A DNA stretch of 64,000 bases from Pseudidiomarina indica (GTDB lineage Bacteria; Pseudomonadota; Gammaproteobacteria; Enterobacterales; Alteromonadaceae), in the NCBI RefSeq assembly GCF_900104245.1, contig NZ_FMXN01000002.1, forward strand, positions 275,413-339,412, given 5' to 3'. Under the pieces are notes generated by a model. The model saw only the letters and a program-made list of their open reading frames with translations, did no database searches and was not told the DNA's origin. Each line of letters opens with the position of its first letter. Position 1 is the first letter of the stretch. Below, piece by piece: positions 23,201 through 31,533 of this stretch. Both the position numbers and the translations under genes were made by a program.

Positions 23201-23986
23201 ACACCACTCCAGCCCAGTCGCAACTCCTTGCAGTGCAACCTCACTGGGTGCTTCACGTAAACAGGTATCATGGTGCTGCCAATGGTTCAGCGCAGTCGCC
23301 ACACCCTGATAAATTCCACTGGGTGGATGCCGTTGCATAAAATGCGTGGAGCAGCGCAACGGCGCGAGCGGTTGCAACTGTGATAATCCTGCCAATAGAT
23401 AGCCGCGCGCCGCTTTACTCAAACTACCCAGCTGCGCTCCTACGGCTGTCATAAACACCCGTGCGGTACGCAACGCATCGGTTAATTCGCCGCCTTGCAC
23501 CTCTAATTCGATTTCGCAAATTTGTTGCTGTCGAGCCCCAGCAATCACCCAACCTTCGTCAAACACTAACTCAATACAGCCTTGCCCACTTGGAAGTTGC
23601 CAGCGGTGACGCGTAAAGTTTGTTTGAAACAAACATTGTAACTGTGCTTGAATCGTCGCCAGCGGAAACTGTGTCGGCCAAATACTGTCATCGAACAAGG
23701 TTAAGTCGGGCGTATCTGCCGTGATATCGCAGTTGTATTCGGGGCGTGAATGAATTCCTGCGGTCACTTCGCCCGCCAGCTTCACGGTTTGTTCGCGCTG
23801 CTGTTCCCGTTGGCGAATCCGTAAACCGATATCAAAGTGGCGTAATTGTAGGTCGGGAGTGTCAAAATAACTGTTCGCTAACACCATCACCGTTGGGGCG
23901 TTTCCCGCCAGTTGTTGACACAGCGCTAAAACAGCCTCTTTTTGTGCCGGTTCCACCAGCAACTTCAGTTCAATTTCTCGACTCAC
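20255..23986 (-). CDS. glnE: CYTH triphosphatase - glutamine synthetase adenylyltransferase fusion
   Basis: A single 1243-residue frame. Residues 1-200 are a CYTH domain like E. coli YgiF, with the EIELKL motif, RIRQREQQREQTVKLAGEVT and SLSKAARGYLLAG. Residues 205-325 are a helical remnant, probably CHAD-derived. From about 335 to the end is a full-length GlnE: adenylyl-removing domain with GMGKLGGRELNFSSDID, then the adenylylating domain with YGKLGGLELSYSSDLD. GlnE adds or removes AMP on glutamine synthetase in response to nitrogen status. In E. coli ygiF and glnE are adjacent but separate. The start is GTG at 23986. It converges on lpxL with a 13-base overlap. Confidence 0.93.
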   Translation of the reverse strand: MSREIELKLLVEPAQKEAVLALCQQLAGNAPTVMVLANSYFDTPDLQLRHFDIGLRIRQREQQREQTVKLAGEVTAGIHSRPEYNCDITADTPDLTLFDDSIWPTQFPLATIQAQLQCLFQTNFTRHRWQLPSGQGCIELVFDEGWVIAGARQQQICEIELEVQGGELTDALRTARVFMTAVGAQLGSLSKAARGYLLAGLSQLQPLAPLRCSTHFMQRHPPSGIYQGVATALNHWQHHDTCLREAPSEVALQGVATGLEWCAHSVQLLGSLDTQLLPLGQRLAHYQHQFAQLAARQDVAGAVQLRGALDYQLILLDVAALLQQPPDERLQRAYVVQISEFVERVLTQQTTGVQWCDGNVQLPASTTYGNELRQQLAQCQNEQQAQLLLRHVRQRWYATLAAADLLQQLSLTDMLEHLTATADALIEEALAWLYPRYCERYGTPRTECGSAMPLWVIGMGKLGGRELNFSSDIDVIFCYPEQGVSDHERRPLENSVFFTRLAQGLVGLLDTITADGRVFRVDLRLRPFGQSGPLVASLSALESYYQEQGRDWERYAMVKARLIGADRAMQQPLQQLLRPFVYRRYIDFSAIDALRKMKSLITQETRRQGYEWNIKLGPGGIREIEFIAQAFQLIRGGQQRQLQTHSLYQAYQALAEQGLLAPEAVQELLDCYQVLRKIEHVLQQLNDEQTQQLPTDPQLQRRVSLALHQPWPAVERLVKATMATVHQHFMQVIGQPDERDEEAGAYQLLWQDMVEDETALAVLMESNVAAPEAEQIWQTIRQLRAEVRRRSSGPRGRQAMARLVPLLLEELMQLEQPEQVVMRVVHVLQKIMTRTAYVELLVENQGARQQLIKLCQASAWLTKQLAQYPLLLDELIDPQHLYDLPQLTDYPAQLDEYLMRLPEQELELQMDALRQARQVLQLKIAAADISGGLPLMKVSDHLSYLAEAMIAKVVHLAWHQLTERHGQPPGRDANNMGFAVFAYGKLGGLELSYSSDLDLVFITDSDYQGETDGVKPIEVQQFYLRLAQRILHLFTARTMIGSLYDVDMRLRPSGNAGLLVTRLTTFASYLTEDAWTWELQALVRARAIFGHPDLVNALAALRVDQLCQRRDEETLQQEVITMRDKMRSHQASHDPSSDEHVKQAKGGMTDLEFLVQYLVLRFAKEYPSLTQYSDNVRILEQCAGNGLFSEAQAQQLIDAYLAEREVAHQLALENAGKVGDDHLAMHRQAVQQAWRVWLGDHSA

Positions 23987-24132
23987 AAATCACACTCTAC
24001 TTATTGATTTTACTTGTTTCATACGGTACTCGCAGGAACCATGCTGGTCAACTGAAATGGCTTGACAGTTTCCCCTAAAAAATGCACCTTGGCGGCAATA
24101 AATTTTCTAGCAAAAAAACTGCTCTAGTATGC

Positions 24133-24160
24133 TTTACGCGCGGTTAAAATGGCATATACT
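24133..24160 (+). promoter_or_regulatory. Candidate sigma-70 promoter for putA
   Basis: TTTACG (24133-24138), a 16-base spacer and TATACT (24155-24160) would start transcription about 50 bases before the putA ATG. A small CAGCC-ttg-GGCTG hairpin (24185-24197) lies in the leader just before the ribosome binding site. The rest of the 23987-24215 gap shows nothing definite. Confidence 0.4.
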
Positions 24161-24215
24161 TGCGCGCGAAAAGATTGTCACCCCCAGCCTTGGGCTGAGT
24201 CCAACAGGAGATGCT

Positions 24216-27200
24216 ATGTTTAAAGCGAGTGAAGTACTTGCGGCTCAGTATACCGGCGCCGACCTTGGTCGACTCCAACAAGCAATTACTGCCAACTATT
24301 TAGTTGACGAAGACGCTTATTTACGCGAGCTTTTACCATTAGTTCCACAACTAAAGACGACCATTAATTCAGTCACTGACGCAACTGCTAAATTAGTGCA
24401 GAAAGTGCGCGATCGTGCTGATAACAGTGGGATTGATGCATTTTTACAAGAATATAGTTTGGATACCAAGGAAGGGATCATCTTAATGTGCTTGGCTGAA
24501 GCACTGCTGCGAATCCCTGATAAGGAAACAGCAGATGCCCTCATTCAAGACCGCTTGTCCGGTGGTGAATGGCAGAAGCACATGGGTCAAAGTAGCTCAT
24601 GGCTGGTCAACAGTGGTACATGGAGCCTGGCTTTAACCAACTCGATTATTAACCCTCACGGCAAGCCGATGGAGACCCCACGCGGGACCTTCAAACGGTT
24701 AATTCGTCGTCTCAGTTTGCCAGTGGTTCGTAAAGCGACCTACGTTGCAATGCGCATCATGGGCACCCAGTTCGTCCTGGGGCGTACCATTGAAGAAGCA
24801 CTTAAAAATAGTGTTGCAAACCGCGACAAAGGCTATACCCACTCTTATGACATGTTGGGTGAAGCCGCGTTAACCATGGCTGACGCGCGTCGCTATCATG
24901 CCGACTACGTCAATTCGATCAAGAAAATCAGTGCCACCACGTTCAATAACCCGGACGTTCCGCGGCCCACAATTTCGATCAAACTGTCCGCCATTCACCC
25001 TCGTTATGAAGTGGCTAACCGTGAGCGGGTTCTGACGGAACTTGCAGACAGCCTCACGGAATTGGTGAAGCTCGCAAAAGAAGCGGATGTCGGTGTCAGT
25101 ATTGACGCGGAAGAAATGGATCGGTTGGAACTGTCCCTCGAGCTTTTCGAAAAAGTCTATCGCAGTGGTGTCTGCCAAGGCTGGCCACGCTTTGGTTTAG
25201 TGGTCCAAGCCTACTCCAAGCGTGCACTTCCAGTCCTTTGCTGGATTACCGCATTGGCCCGTGAGTGCGGCGACGAAATTCCAGTGCGATTAGTGAAAGG
25301 TGCCTATTGGGATAGCGAAATCAAATGGTGTCAGGTGAACGGTTTAGCAGGCTACCCAGTGTATACTCGGAAGGCCAATACGGACGTTTCCTACTTGGCT
25401 TGTGCGCATTACCTGATGAGCCCAGCGACTGATGGTGCTATTTATCCTCAGTTTGCAACGCACAACGCGCAAACCGTGGTCGCGATTCGTGACCTCAACC
25501 AAAAATACCAACGTCGGATCGAGTTCCAACGTCTCCATGGCATGGGCGAAGACCTCTACGATACCTTGCTGGAACAAGCACCGAACACCACGGTTCGTAT
25601 TTATGCGCCGGTAGGAGCACACAAAGATCTGCTCCCGTACCTGGTTCGTCGTTTACTTGAGAATGGTGCCAACTCCTCGTTCGTGCATAAGCTGGTGGAC
25701 CCTGAAACGCCCATCGCTGAGCTGACGGAGCATCCAATCACCACCATGCTGAAGCATGATAATTTTGCGAACCATAAAATTCCTTTACCGACCCAAATTT
25801 TTACCGATCGGAAGAACTCGTTAGGACTGAATATGAACATTCACTCACAAGCTGATGACTTTATTACTGCCGTTCAACAATACCGCCACAAGCAGTGGCA
25901 AGGCGGCCCAATTATTAATGGCGAAGTGATCGATGCCCATCATCAAGTGGCCATTCACAGTCCACAAAATAACACGCACCAAGTCGGTTCTATCGCCTGG
26001 GGTGATAAAGCCTTAGCAGAAAAAGCCTTAGGCATTGCCAATGCGGCTTTCCCTAAATGGCGTGATACCCCGGTTGAAGAGCGCGCTGTCGCACTTGAGA
26101 AGCTAGCTGATTTGTTACAAGAAAACCGTGAAGAACTGATTGCTTTATGTTCTCTTGAAGCCGGTAAGAGCTTGCAAGACGGTATTGATGAGCTGCGTGA
26201 AGCCATTGACTTCTGTCGTTATTACGCTCAGCAAGCGCGTCAGCTGATGGGAGCAGCAGTCCCGTTACCTGGCCCTACCGGTGAAACCAACGATCTGTTT
26301 ACCGAAGGCCGCGGTACGTTCGTGTGCATTAGCCCATGGAACTTCCCTCTGGCCATTTTCTTAGGCCAAGTGGTTGCAGCATTGGTGGCTGGAAACTGTG
26401 TGATTGCCAAGCCAGCGGAGCAAACCGGTTTAATTGCTTTCCGTGCGGTGCAATTAGCACACGAAGCAGGCATTCCTGCAGATGTCTTGCACTTTATTCC
26501 TGGCAGTGGTGCTGAAGTTGGTAACTTCCTAGTTTCGCAAGAAGACATCGGTGGCGTTTGCTTTACCGGCTCTACTTATACTGCTAAAGCAATCAACCGC
26601 GCACTGGCTGCTCGGTCAGGGGCGATTGTCCCATTAGTGGCAGAAACCGGTGGCCAAAACGCGATGTTAGTCGATTCAACCGCCTTGCCTGAGCAAGCCG
26701 TGACTGACATTGTTGCGAGTGCTTTCAAGAGTGCAGGTCAACGTTGTTCAGCGTTACGGGTTCTTTTTGTACAAGAAGACATCGCCGAGCGTGTCATCGA
26801 TTTGCTTAAAGGCGCCATGGCAGAGCTGAAAGTGGGTGACCCTATTTTGCACGAAACTGATGTGGGCCCTGTGATTGATGGTGCTGCGAAGAGTAACCTT
26901 GAGCAACATATCAATGATATCTTGCAAGTTGGTACCTTGATTGCACAAGCTCCCATGCCTGAATACACCAACAATGGGACGTTTGTACCACCAACAGCCA
27001 TTGAAATTGACAATATTGCACAGTTGGTGAAAGAAAACTTTGGCCCGATTCTGCATATCATTCGCTACAAAACGAGCGAGCTGGATCAGATTATCGACAG
27101 CATCAACAGCACTGGCTTTGGCTTAACCTTCGGTATTCACAGCCGGAACGAAAGCTTTGCTGAAGATATTGCGCGTCGCGTTGAAGTTGGGAACGTGTAC

Positions 27201-27383
27201 ATTAACCGTAACCAAGTAGGCGCAGTGGTTGGCGTTCAACCATTCGGTGGCCGCGGGTTATCAGGAACCGGTCCAAAAGCGGGTGGTCCATTGTACCTCA
27301 CACGCTTTGTGACGGAAAAGACACGAACCAATAACGTCACCGCTGTGGGCGGTAACGCAACCTTGTTATCGCTAGGCGACTAG
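24216..27383 (+). CDS. putA: Bifunctional proline dehydrogenase / glutamate-semialdehyde dehydrogenase PutA (short type)
   Basis: Oxidises proline to glutamate in two steps on one 1055-residue chain. The FAD PRODH barrel (about 100-480) includes SIDAEEMDRLELSLELFEKV, KANTDVSYLACAHYL and APVGAHKDLLPYLVRRLLENG; the ALDH part (about 570-1030) has SPWNFPLAIFLGQV, AETGGQNAMLV and the catalytic Cys in SAGQRCSALRV. It lacks the N-terminal ribbon-helix-helix domain and C-terminal extension of E. coli PutA (1320), so it should not repress its own gene. I start it at 24216, with AGGAG five bases upstream, not at the open frame's beginning at 24129. Confidence 0.95.
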   Translation: MFKASEVLAAQYTGADLGRLQQAITANYLVDEDAYLRELLPLVPQLKTTINSVTDATAKLVQKVRDRADNSGIDAFLQEYSLDTKEGIILMCLAEALLRIPDKETADALIQDRLSGGEWQKHMGQSSSWLVNSGTWSLALTNSIINPHGKPMETPRGTFKRLIRRLSLPVVRKATYVAMRIMGTQFVLGRTIEEALKNSVANRDKGYTHSYDMLGEAALTMADARRYHADYVNSIKKISATTFNNPDVPRPTISIKLSAIHPRYEVANRERVLTELADSLTELVKLAKEADVGVSIDAEEMDRLELSLELFEKVYRSGVCQGWPRFGLVVQAYSKRALPVLCWITALARECGDEIPVRLVKGAYWDSEIKWCQVNGLAGYPVYTRKANTDVSYLACAHYLMSPATDGAIYPQFATHNAQTVVAIRDLNQKYQRRIEFQRLHGMGEDLYDTLLEQAPNTTVRIYAPVGAHKDLLPYLVRRLLENGANSSFVHKLVDPETPIAELTEHPITTMLKHDNFANHKIPLPTQIFTDRKNSLGLNMNIHSQADDFITAVQQYRHKQWQGGPIINGEVIDAHHQVAIHSPQNNTHQVGSIAWGDKALAEKALGIANAAFPKWRDTPVEERAVALEKLADLLQENREELIALCSLEAGKSLQDGIDELREAIDFCRYYAQQARQLMGAAVPLPGPTGETNDLFTEGRGTFVCISPWNFPLAIFLGQVVAALVAGNCVIAKPAEQTGLIAFRAVQLAHEAGIPADVLHFIPGSGAEVGNFLVSQEDIGGVCFTGSTYTAKAINRALAARSGAIVPLVAETGGQNAMLVDSTALPEQAVTDIVASAFKSAGQRCSALRVLFVQEDIAERVIDLLKGAMAELKVGDPILHETDVGPVIDGAAKSNLEQHINDILQVGTLIAQAPMPEYTNNGTFVPPTAIEIDNIAQLVKENFGPILHIIRYKTSELDQIIDSINSTGFGLTFGIHSRNESFAEDIARRVEVGNVYINRNQVGAVVGVQPFGGRGLSGTGPKAGGPLYLTRFVTEKTRTNNVTAVGGNATLLSLGD

Positions 27384-27394
27384 GGATAACAAGG
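27361..27394. repeat. Nested hairpin enclosing the putA stop codon
   Basis: CCTTGTTATC (27361-27370) pairs with GATAACAAGG (27385-27394). Inside, CTAG-GCGA-CTAG forms a further 4-bp stem capped by a GNRA-type GCGA tetraloop, separated by one G/G mismatch. The putA TAG (27381-27383) is in the upper stem. No T-tract follows. Confidence 0.6.
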
Positions 27395-27414
27395 CACTGC
27401 CATCATGACATTGG

Positions 27415-27437
27415 GTGGGCGACTAAAAGTCGCCCAC
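27415..27437. repeat. 10-bp hairpin enclosing the acyl-CoA dehydrogenase stop codon
   Basis: GTGGGCGACT (27415-27424) and AGTCGCCCAC (27428-27437) form a perfect stem with an AAA loop. The final codons and TAG (27425..27423) of the acyl-CoA dehydrogenase lie within it. It is separated from the putA hairpin by 20 bases. Confidence 0.6.
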
Positions 27438-29198
27438 TTCATGTAAATACAGACTGGAACTGCCGTCTTTGATTACTGCCGCTAGGCTGTGAATCCGAGG
27501 CAAAATCCGCGCCATATAAAACTTCGCAGTCTTCGCTTTACTTGCCAAATACGGCTTCTCAGCCACCAACGGAGCTGCTGCTTTCGCCATCCGCAACCAC
27601 AGATAACCAAAGGTCACATAGCCCACCAAGTGGAGATATTCCACCGCCACACTGCTGATGATATTTTCATCCTCTGCAACCCGAGTGAGTACTGATTTTG
27701 TCACCTCACCAACCAATTGTGTTGCTTCAGCAAGTTGTTGATATTCCTTTTCAAAGCCAGCCAATGGTTCAGCCAGTAAGGTTTGAATATCTTCCAATAA
27801 TGGTTTTAATAACTCCCCACGAGAGCCGGCCACTTTACGCCCCAGTAAATCCAGTGCTTGGATACCATTGGTGCCTTCATAGATTTGCGCAATGCGCGTA
27901 TCCCGCACCAGTTGCTCTTGGCCCCACTCGCGGATGAAACCATGCCCGCCGAATACTTGTTGCCCCAATACCGTCGCTTCAAACCCGGTATCGGTTAAAA
28001 AGGCTTTTGCAACCGGCGTCAGTAATTGTACTAACGCTGTGCCCCGCTCTCGCATGGCTGGGTCATTGGCAAACTTAGCGCGGTCAAGCTGTTGGCCAAC
28101 ATACGTTGAAAATGCTCTGCCCCCTTCAACAAAGGCTTTCATCGTCAGTAGCATCCGGCGCACGTCGCCATGAACAATAATAGGGTCCGCTTCTTTGCTC
28201 GTATCGCGAGTGGCTTTCGCGCCACGGCCTTGAATCCGTTCTTGAGCATATTCCAACGCATTTTGATACGACCGGGTTGCTGCTCCTAACCCTTGAATCC
28301 CCACTCCAAGCCGCTCATAGTTCATCATGGTAAACATGGCCGCTAACCCTTGGTTGGGTTCGCCGACCATCCAGCCTTTGGCAGCATCAAAGTTCATCAC
28401 ACAAGTGGCGGAGGCGTGAATGCCCATCTTGTGCTCGATGGAACCGCACACAACCCCATTGTGCTCTCCCAGTGAACCATCTTCATTGACTAAGAATTTG
28501 GGCACTAAAAACAGGCTAATCCCTCTACTTCCGGTAGGTGCATCGGGGAGCTTCGCAAGCACTAAATGGATAATATTCTCTGCCAAATCATGCTCACCCG
28601 CGGTAATAAATATTTTGGTGCCTGAAATGGCAAAACTGCCGTCATCCTGAGGGATTGCTTTGGTACGAATCATGCCCAGATCGGTTCCCGCATGGGGCTC
28701 GGTTAAGCACATTGACCCCGTCCATTGGCCGGTGATCATGTTTTCTAAATAGGTCGATTTCAGTGTGCTATCCGCATGCTCGTCAAGCGCCATGATGGCC
28801 CCTGCTGTTAAGCCCGGATAAAGAGAAAAGGAAATATCGGCAGCACAAAGCATTTCTTCGTATTGTGCAGAAACACTCTTGGGTAACCCCATGCCACCAA
28901 ATTCAGGATTGGCGGTCACACCGACCCAACCGCCCGCAGCTAACTGTTGGAAGTTTTCTTTATAGCCTTTCGGGGTGGTTACTTGGCCATCGGTATACGA
29001 AACCCCTTCTTCGTCAGCAGCGCGCGCTAAAGGAGCAATCAAGGTTTCTGCTAACTTGGCACCTTCATCAATAATGGCAAACGCTGTTTCCAAATCAAGC
29101 TCGGCAAGCTCATCACTTTGTGACCAATCTTGATCCACTTGAAACACATCTTGCAGAACAAATTGCATATCTTCACGAGGGACACGATACTCTGCCAT
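27423..29198 (-). CDS. Acyl-CoA dehydrogenase (long form with C-terminal extension)
   Basis: FAD-dependent acyl-CoA dehydrogenase of 591 residues, longer than the usual 380-400 because of an extra C-terminal helical domain, as in AidB-like and DmdC-like members. Motifs: MCLTEPHAGTDLG and GTKIFITAGEHD of the middle domain, GGHGFIREWGQEQLVRD, and IYEGTNGIQALDLLGRK with the probable catalytic Glu. It likely acts in fatty-acid beta-oxidation or in methylmercaptopropionate metabolism; substrate cannot be fixed from sequence. AGAGGTG lies six bases before the ATG. It stands alone, converging on putA. Confidence 0.9.
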   Translation of the reverse strand: MAEYRVPREDMQFVLQDVFQVDQDWSQSDELAELDLETAFAIIDEGAKLAETLIAPLARAADEEGVSYTDGQVTTPKGYKENFQQLAAGGWVGVTANPEFGGMGLPKSVSAQYEEMLCAADISFSLYPGLTAGAIMALDEHADSTLKSTYLENMITGQWTGSMCLTEPHAGTDLGMIRTKAIPQDDGSFAISGTKIFITAGEHDLAENIIHLVLAKLPDAPTGSRGISLFLVPKFLVNEDGSLGEHNGVVCGSIEHKMGIHASATCVMNFDAAKGWMVGEPNQGLAAMFTMMNYERLGVGIQGLGAATRSYQNALEYAQERIQGRGAKATRDTSKEADPIIVHGDVRRMLLTMKAFVEGGRAFSTYVGQQLDRAKFANDPAMRERGTALVQLLTPVAKAFLTDTGFEATVLGQQVFGGHGFIREWGQEQLVRDTRIAQIYEGTNGIQALDLLGRKVAGSRGELLKPLLEDIQTLLAEPLAGFEKEYQQLAEATQLVGEVTKSVLTRVAEDENIISSVAVEYLHLVGYVTFGYLWLRMAKAAAPLVAEKPYLASKAKTAKFYMARILPRIHSLAAVIKDGSSSLYLHEVGDF

Positions 29199-29278
29199 AA
29201 CAACACCTCTTGTGCTTGGATTGATTTCACCATGAAATCAAACAAAAGATTTAAACAGGTGTTTTAATAACAGATTTG

Positions 29279-29974
29279 TTAGGGCCTTGTCCAGTCATCT
29301 AGGGCAGATTGCTGGAAGGCTTGAGCATCTTTTGCCAGCACGACATGGCTTGGCCCAATGGCTAACACCCGCAGCCCTTGCAGGGTTTCCCCTTCGTGCA
29401 ACCGAATCCCATTCAGCACCACCCAACGGGCCTCTTCCCGCGAAGAATACTGGTGTCCATCATAACTAAAACTGGGAATAGTCCGTTGAAAGCTCAGGCT
29501 TAATTCAGCCAATTTGGGAATCACGCTTTGGCCACTTTGCTCACTCAATGCGGCGTCGAACGCATTTAATAATTCCGGTGATATTTGATTCAGATCAATC
29601 GCCTGATTGTCGCTCACGATGGATTCTGAGGCTTGCGTACGGGCTTGGCTCACAATCTCCACGCCTTCAACGGCCGGTGTTTCAGCAACGGGGTTCGGCC
29701 ACATGGGTTGCCGAATGGGAACAATCGTACCTAATGAATAGTGGGCCGCCTGCGTTGCTGCAACCGGCTGCACAACCTCAGGCATCCTTTGCTGGGGTTC
29801 GCTTTGGCTTATCAACCGCCCTCCCAGCACCCCAATTATCAACGCACCGATCAGCACCAGCAACCACCAACGCCCACTGCCCCCTCGTGCTGGCGCCGAT
29901 TCGAGTGCGACGGGATGAGGTGTTTGCAATAAGGGGGATGACTGTTTTTTTAATGCATTTAAGACCGATGACAT
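29279..29974 (-). CDS. gspB: General secretion pathway protein B (GspB/ExeB-like)
   Basis: A 231-residue inner-membrane protein: short cytoplasmic N-terminus starting MSSVLNALKKQ, one membrane helix (about 35-52), a Pro/Gln-rich linker and a C-terminal periplasmic domain with PSFSYDGHQYSSREEARWV and HEGETLQGLRVLAIGPSHVVL typical of GspB. In Aeromonas, ExeA/ExeB help insert and multimerise the type II secretin. It overlaps gspA by one base (TAATG). The main gsp operon is not in this window. Confidence 0.85.
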   Translation of the reverse strand: MSSVLNALKKQSSPLLQTPHPVALESAPARGGSGRWWLLVLIGALIIGVLGGRLISQSEPQQRMPEVVQPVAATQAAHYSLGTIVPIRQPMWPNPVAETPAVEGVEIVSQARTQASESIVSDNQAIDLNQISPELLNAFDAALSEQSGQSVIPKLAELSLSFQRTIPSFSYDGHQYSSREEARWVVLNGIRLHEGETLQGLRVLAIGPSHVVLAKDAQAFQQSALDDWTRP

Positions 29975-31431
29975 TAGTTCATCTCCCCTTGCTGGGTAGT
30001 AAGCAACCGTGGGCCACCACTCTCTTCAGTGGCGGTTAACCAAGCGAGTGTGAGCCCATCTAACTGACCGGTTACAGGGAGCTTTGCCTGCTGCTGCACT
30101 CGGCGTAATTGCTCGGCGAGAGTCGACAAGTTGGGTGCCCCCTGTGGTTGTAATTGTTCCGCCAACCACCTTTGATAGACAGACCCTGCTTGCTCAGCCT
30201 CGGTGGCACTATACCCAGGCGGGAATGGAATCAACATGACAAACTCTCCGGTCCAAGCAGCATGAGGTTGCTGGTGAAGATGCGTTAGCAGTTGCAGCTC
30301 GTCATTCGCCAAGCGGAGCAATACCGGACGTTGGGGGCTGAGAATCTGATCCAGCCGTGCACGACCTTCAACACAGAGCAATTCAAACTGCGCTACCCAC
30401 TCACAAAACCCTTCGTTGGTTGGTGGAGCAGGCAATCGCCAACTCGCCGCAAGGGCCTCAATAGGATGTGGCGTCGGCGCTGCCACCACTGCGGGGGGAG
30501 GCGCAACTGCTGCTGCCCGATAATGGGCCCAGCCCCATTGTCCCAAGCCCCCCAATAAAGCGACACTGAGTGCAACCAACACATACTGTGGCCAAGATTT
30601 GGATGAGGCCGCACGTTGCACTTCGCCCCCATCTAATTCCAACACAGCAATTTTCACATGACGCACCGCCACCACGGGTTGCTGCTCATTGAAAGCTGCC
30701 AACAATGCCCGATCGCACAACAAGTTCAACCGCCGTGGAATGCCTTCACTGGCACGATGCAACGCTCGAATTGCCGCGGTTTCAAATAACCCCCGCTGTG
30801 CTCCGGCCACTTGTAAGCGATAATTGATATAGCGTTCAGTATCCGCTAGCTGCAACGGCAAAAGGTGATATCGAGCGGTGATTCGTTGCGCGAGCTGGCG
30901 TAACTCACGCCGCCGTAATAAATCTTGTAACTCAGGCTGGCCAATCAAAATAACCCGTAGGAGTTTATGCTGATTGGTTTCTAGATTGGTTAATAAACGG
31001 AGCTGTTCCAGCACTTGCGGCTGCAAATGCTGCGCTTCATCAATCAGCACCACACATTGTTGCCCCTCGGCATGGGCGGCTAATAAAAACTGACTGAGTT
31101 TATCCGTCAATTGCTTGGCACTGGCTTGGCGACGGTTATAACGAATGCCAAATTCGTCACATAAGGTCGCTAATAGCTCATCTGAATTGAGCATGGGATT
31201 CAAAATAAATGCGGTGCGTGTTTGCTCAGACAATTGCTCCAAGAGCGCACGGGACACCGTGGTCTTCCCCGTTCCCACCTCACCGGTGAGCAAAATAAAC
31301 CCGCCACTGCCTTGCAGTCCATAGCTCAAGTGGGCAAGGGCCTCTTGATGGCGCTCGCTTAAATACAAGAATTGTGGATCTGGCGCAATTGAAAACGGCT
31401 CAGTATGTAGTCCAAAATAGTTAAGATACAT
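29974..31431 (-). CDS. gspA: General secretion pathway ATPase GspA/ExeA-like
   Basis: AAA-type ATPase of 485 residues beginning MYLNYFGLHTEPFSIAPDP. Walker A is GEVGTGKTT near residue 50 and Walker B VVLIDEAQHL near 130. A membrane helix at about 280-305 is followed by a periplasmic part ending in a peptidoglycan-binding-like segment (LRRVQQQAKLPVTGQLDGLT). With GspB it is thought to remodel peptidoglycan so the secretin can assemble. Aeromonas ExeA is somewhat longer (about 550). Confidence 0.87.
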   Translation of the reverse strand: MYLNYFGLHTEPFSIAPDPQFLYLSERHQEALAHLSYGLQGSGGFILLTGEVGTGKTTVSRALLEQLSEQTRTAFILNPMLNSDELLATLCDEFGIRYNRRQASAKQLTDKLSQFLLAAHAEGQQCVVLIDEAQHLQPQVLEQLRLLTNLETNQHKLLRVILIGQPELQDLLRRRELRQLAQRITARYHLLPLQLADTERYINYRLQVAGAQRGLFETAAIRALHRASEGIPRRLNLLCDRALLAAFNEQQPVVAVRHVKIAVLELDGGEVQRAASSKSWPQYVLVALSVALLGGLGQWGWAHYRAAAVAPPPAVVAAPTPHPIEALAASWRLPAPPTNEGFCEWVAQFELLCVEGRARLDQILSPQRPVLLRLANDELQLLTHLHQQPHAAWTGEFVMLIPFPPGYSATEAEQAGSVYQRWLAEQLQPQGAPNLSTLAEQLRRVQQQAKLPVTGQLDGLTLAWLTATEESGGPRLLTTQQGEMN

Positions 31432-31533
31432 AGCAACGTGACTGCTTTAGTAGTGATAGTATGAGACAGTGTATCGAGTCACTGGCATTGCTGCTAGTCA
31501 TTCGGCGTATCCCATAAAATAATAGGAGTGAGC

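Noticed and set aside
24062..24067. TTGACA as a putA -35 element
   Set aside because: No acceptable -10 lies 15-19 bases downstream; TTTACG/TATACT nearer the gene fits better.
24129..24215. Extra 29 residues at the PutA N-terminus from an upstream ATG
   Set aside because: The upstream ATG overlaps the likely promoter region, the encoded residues match nothing in the family, and the ATG at 24216 has a well-placed AGGAG.
31438..31482. GTGACT...AGTCAC inverted repeat between gspA and cca
   Set aside because: Six-base arms with a loop of over 30 bases are expected by chance.
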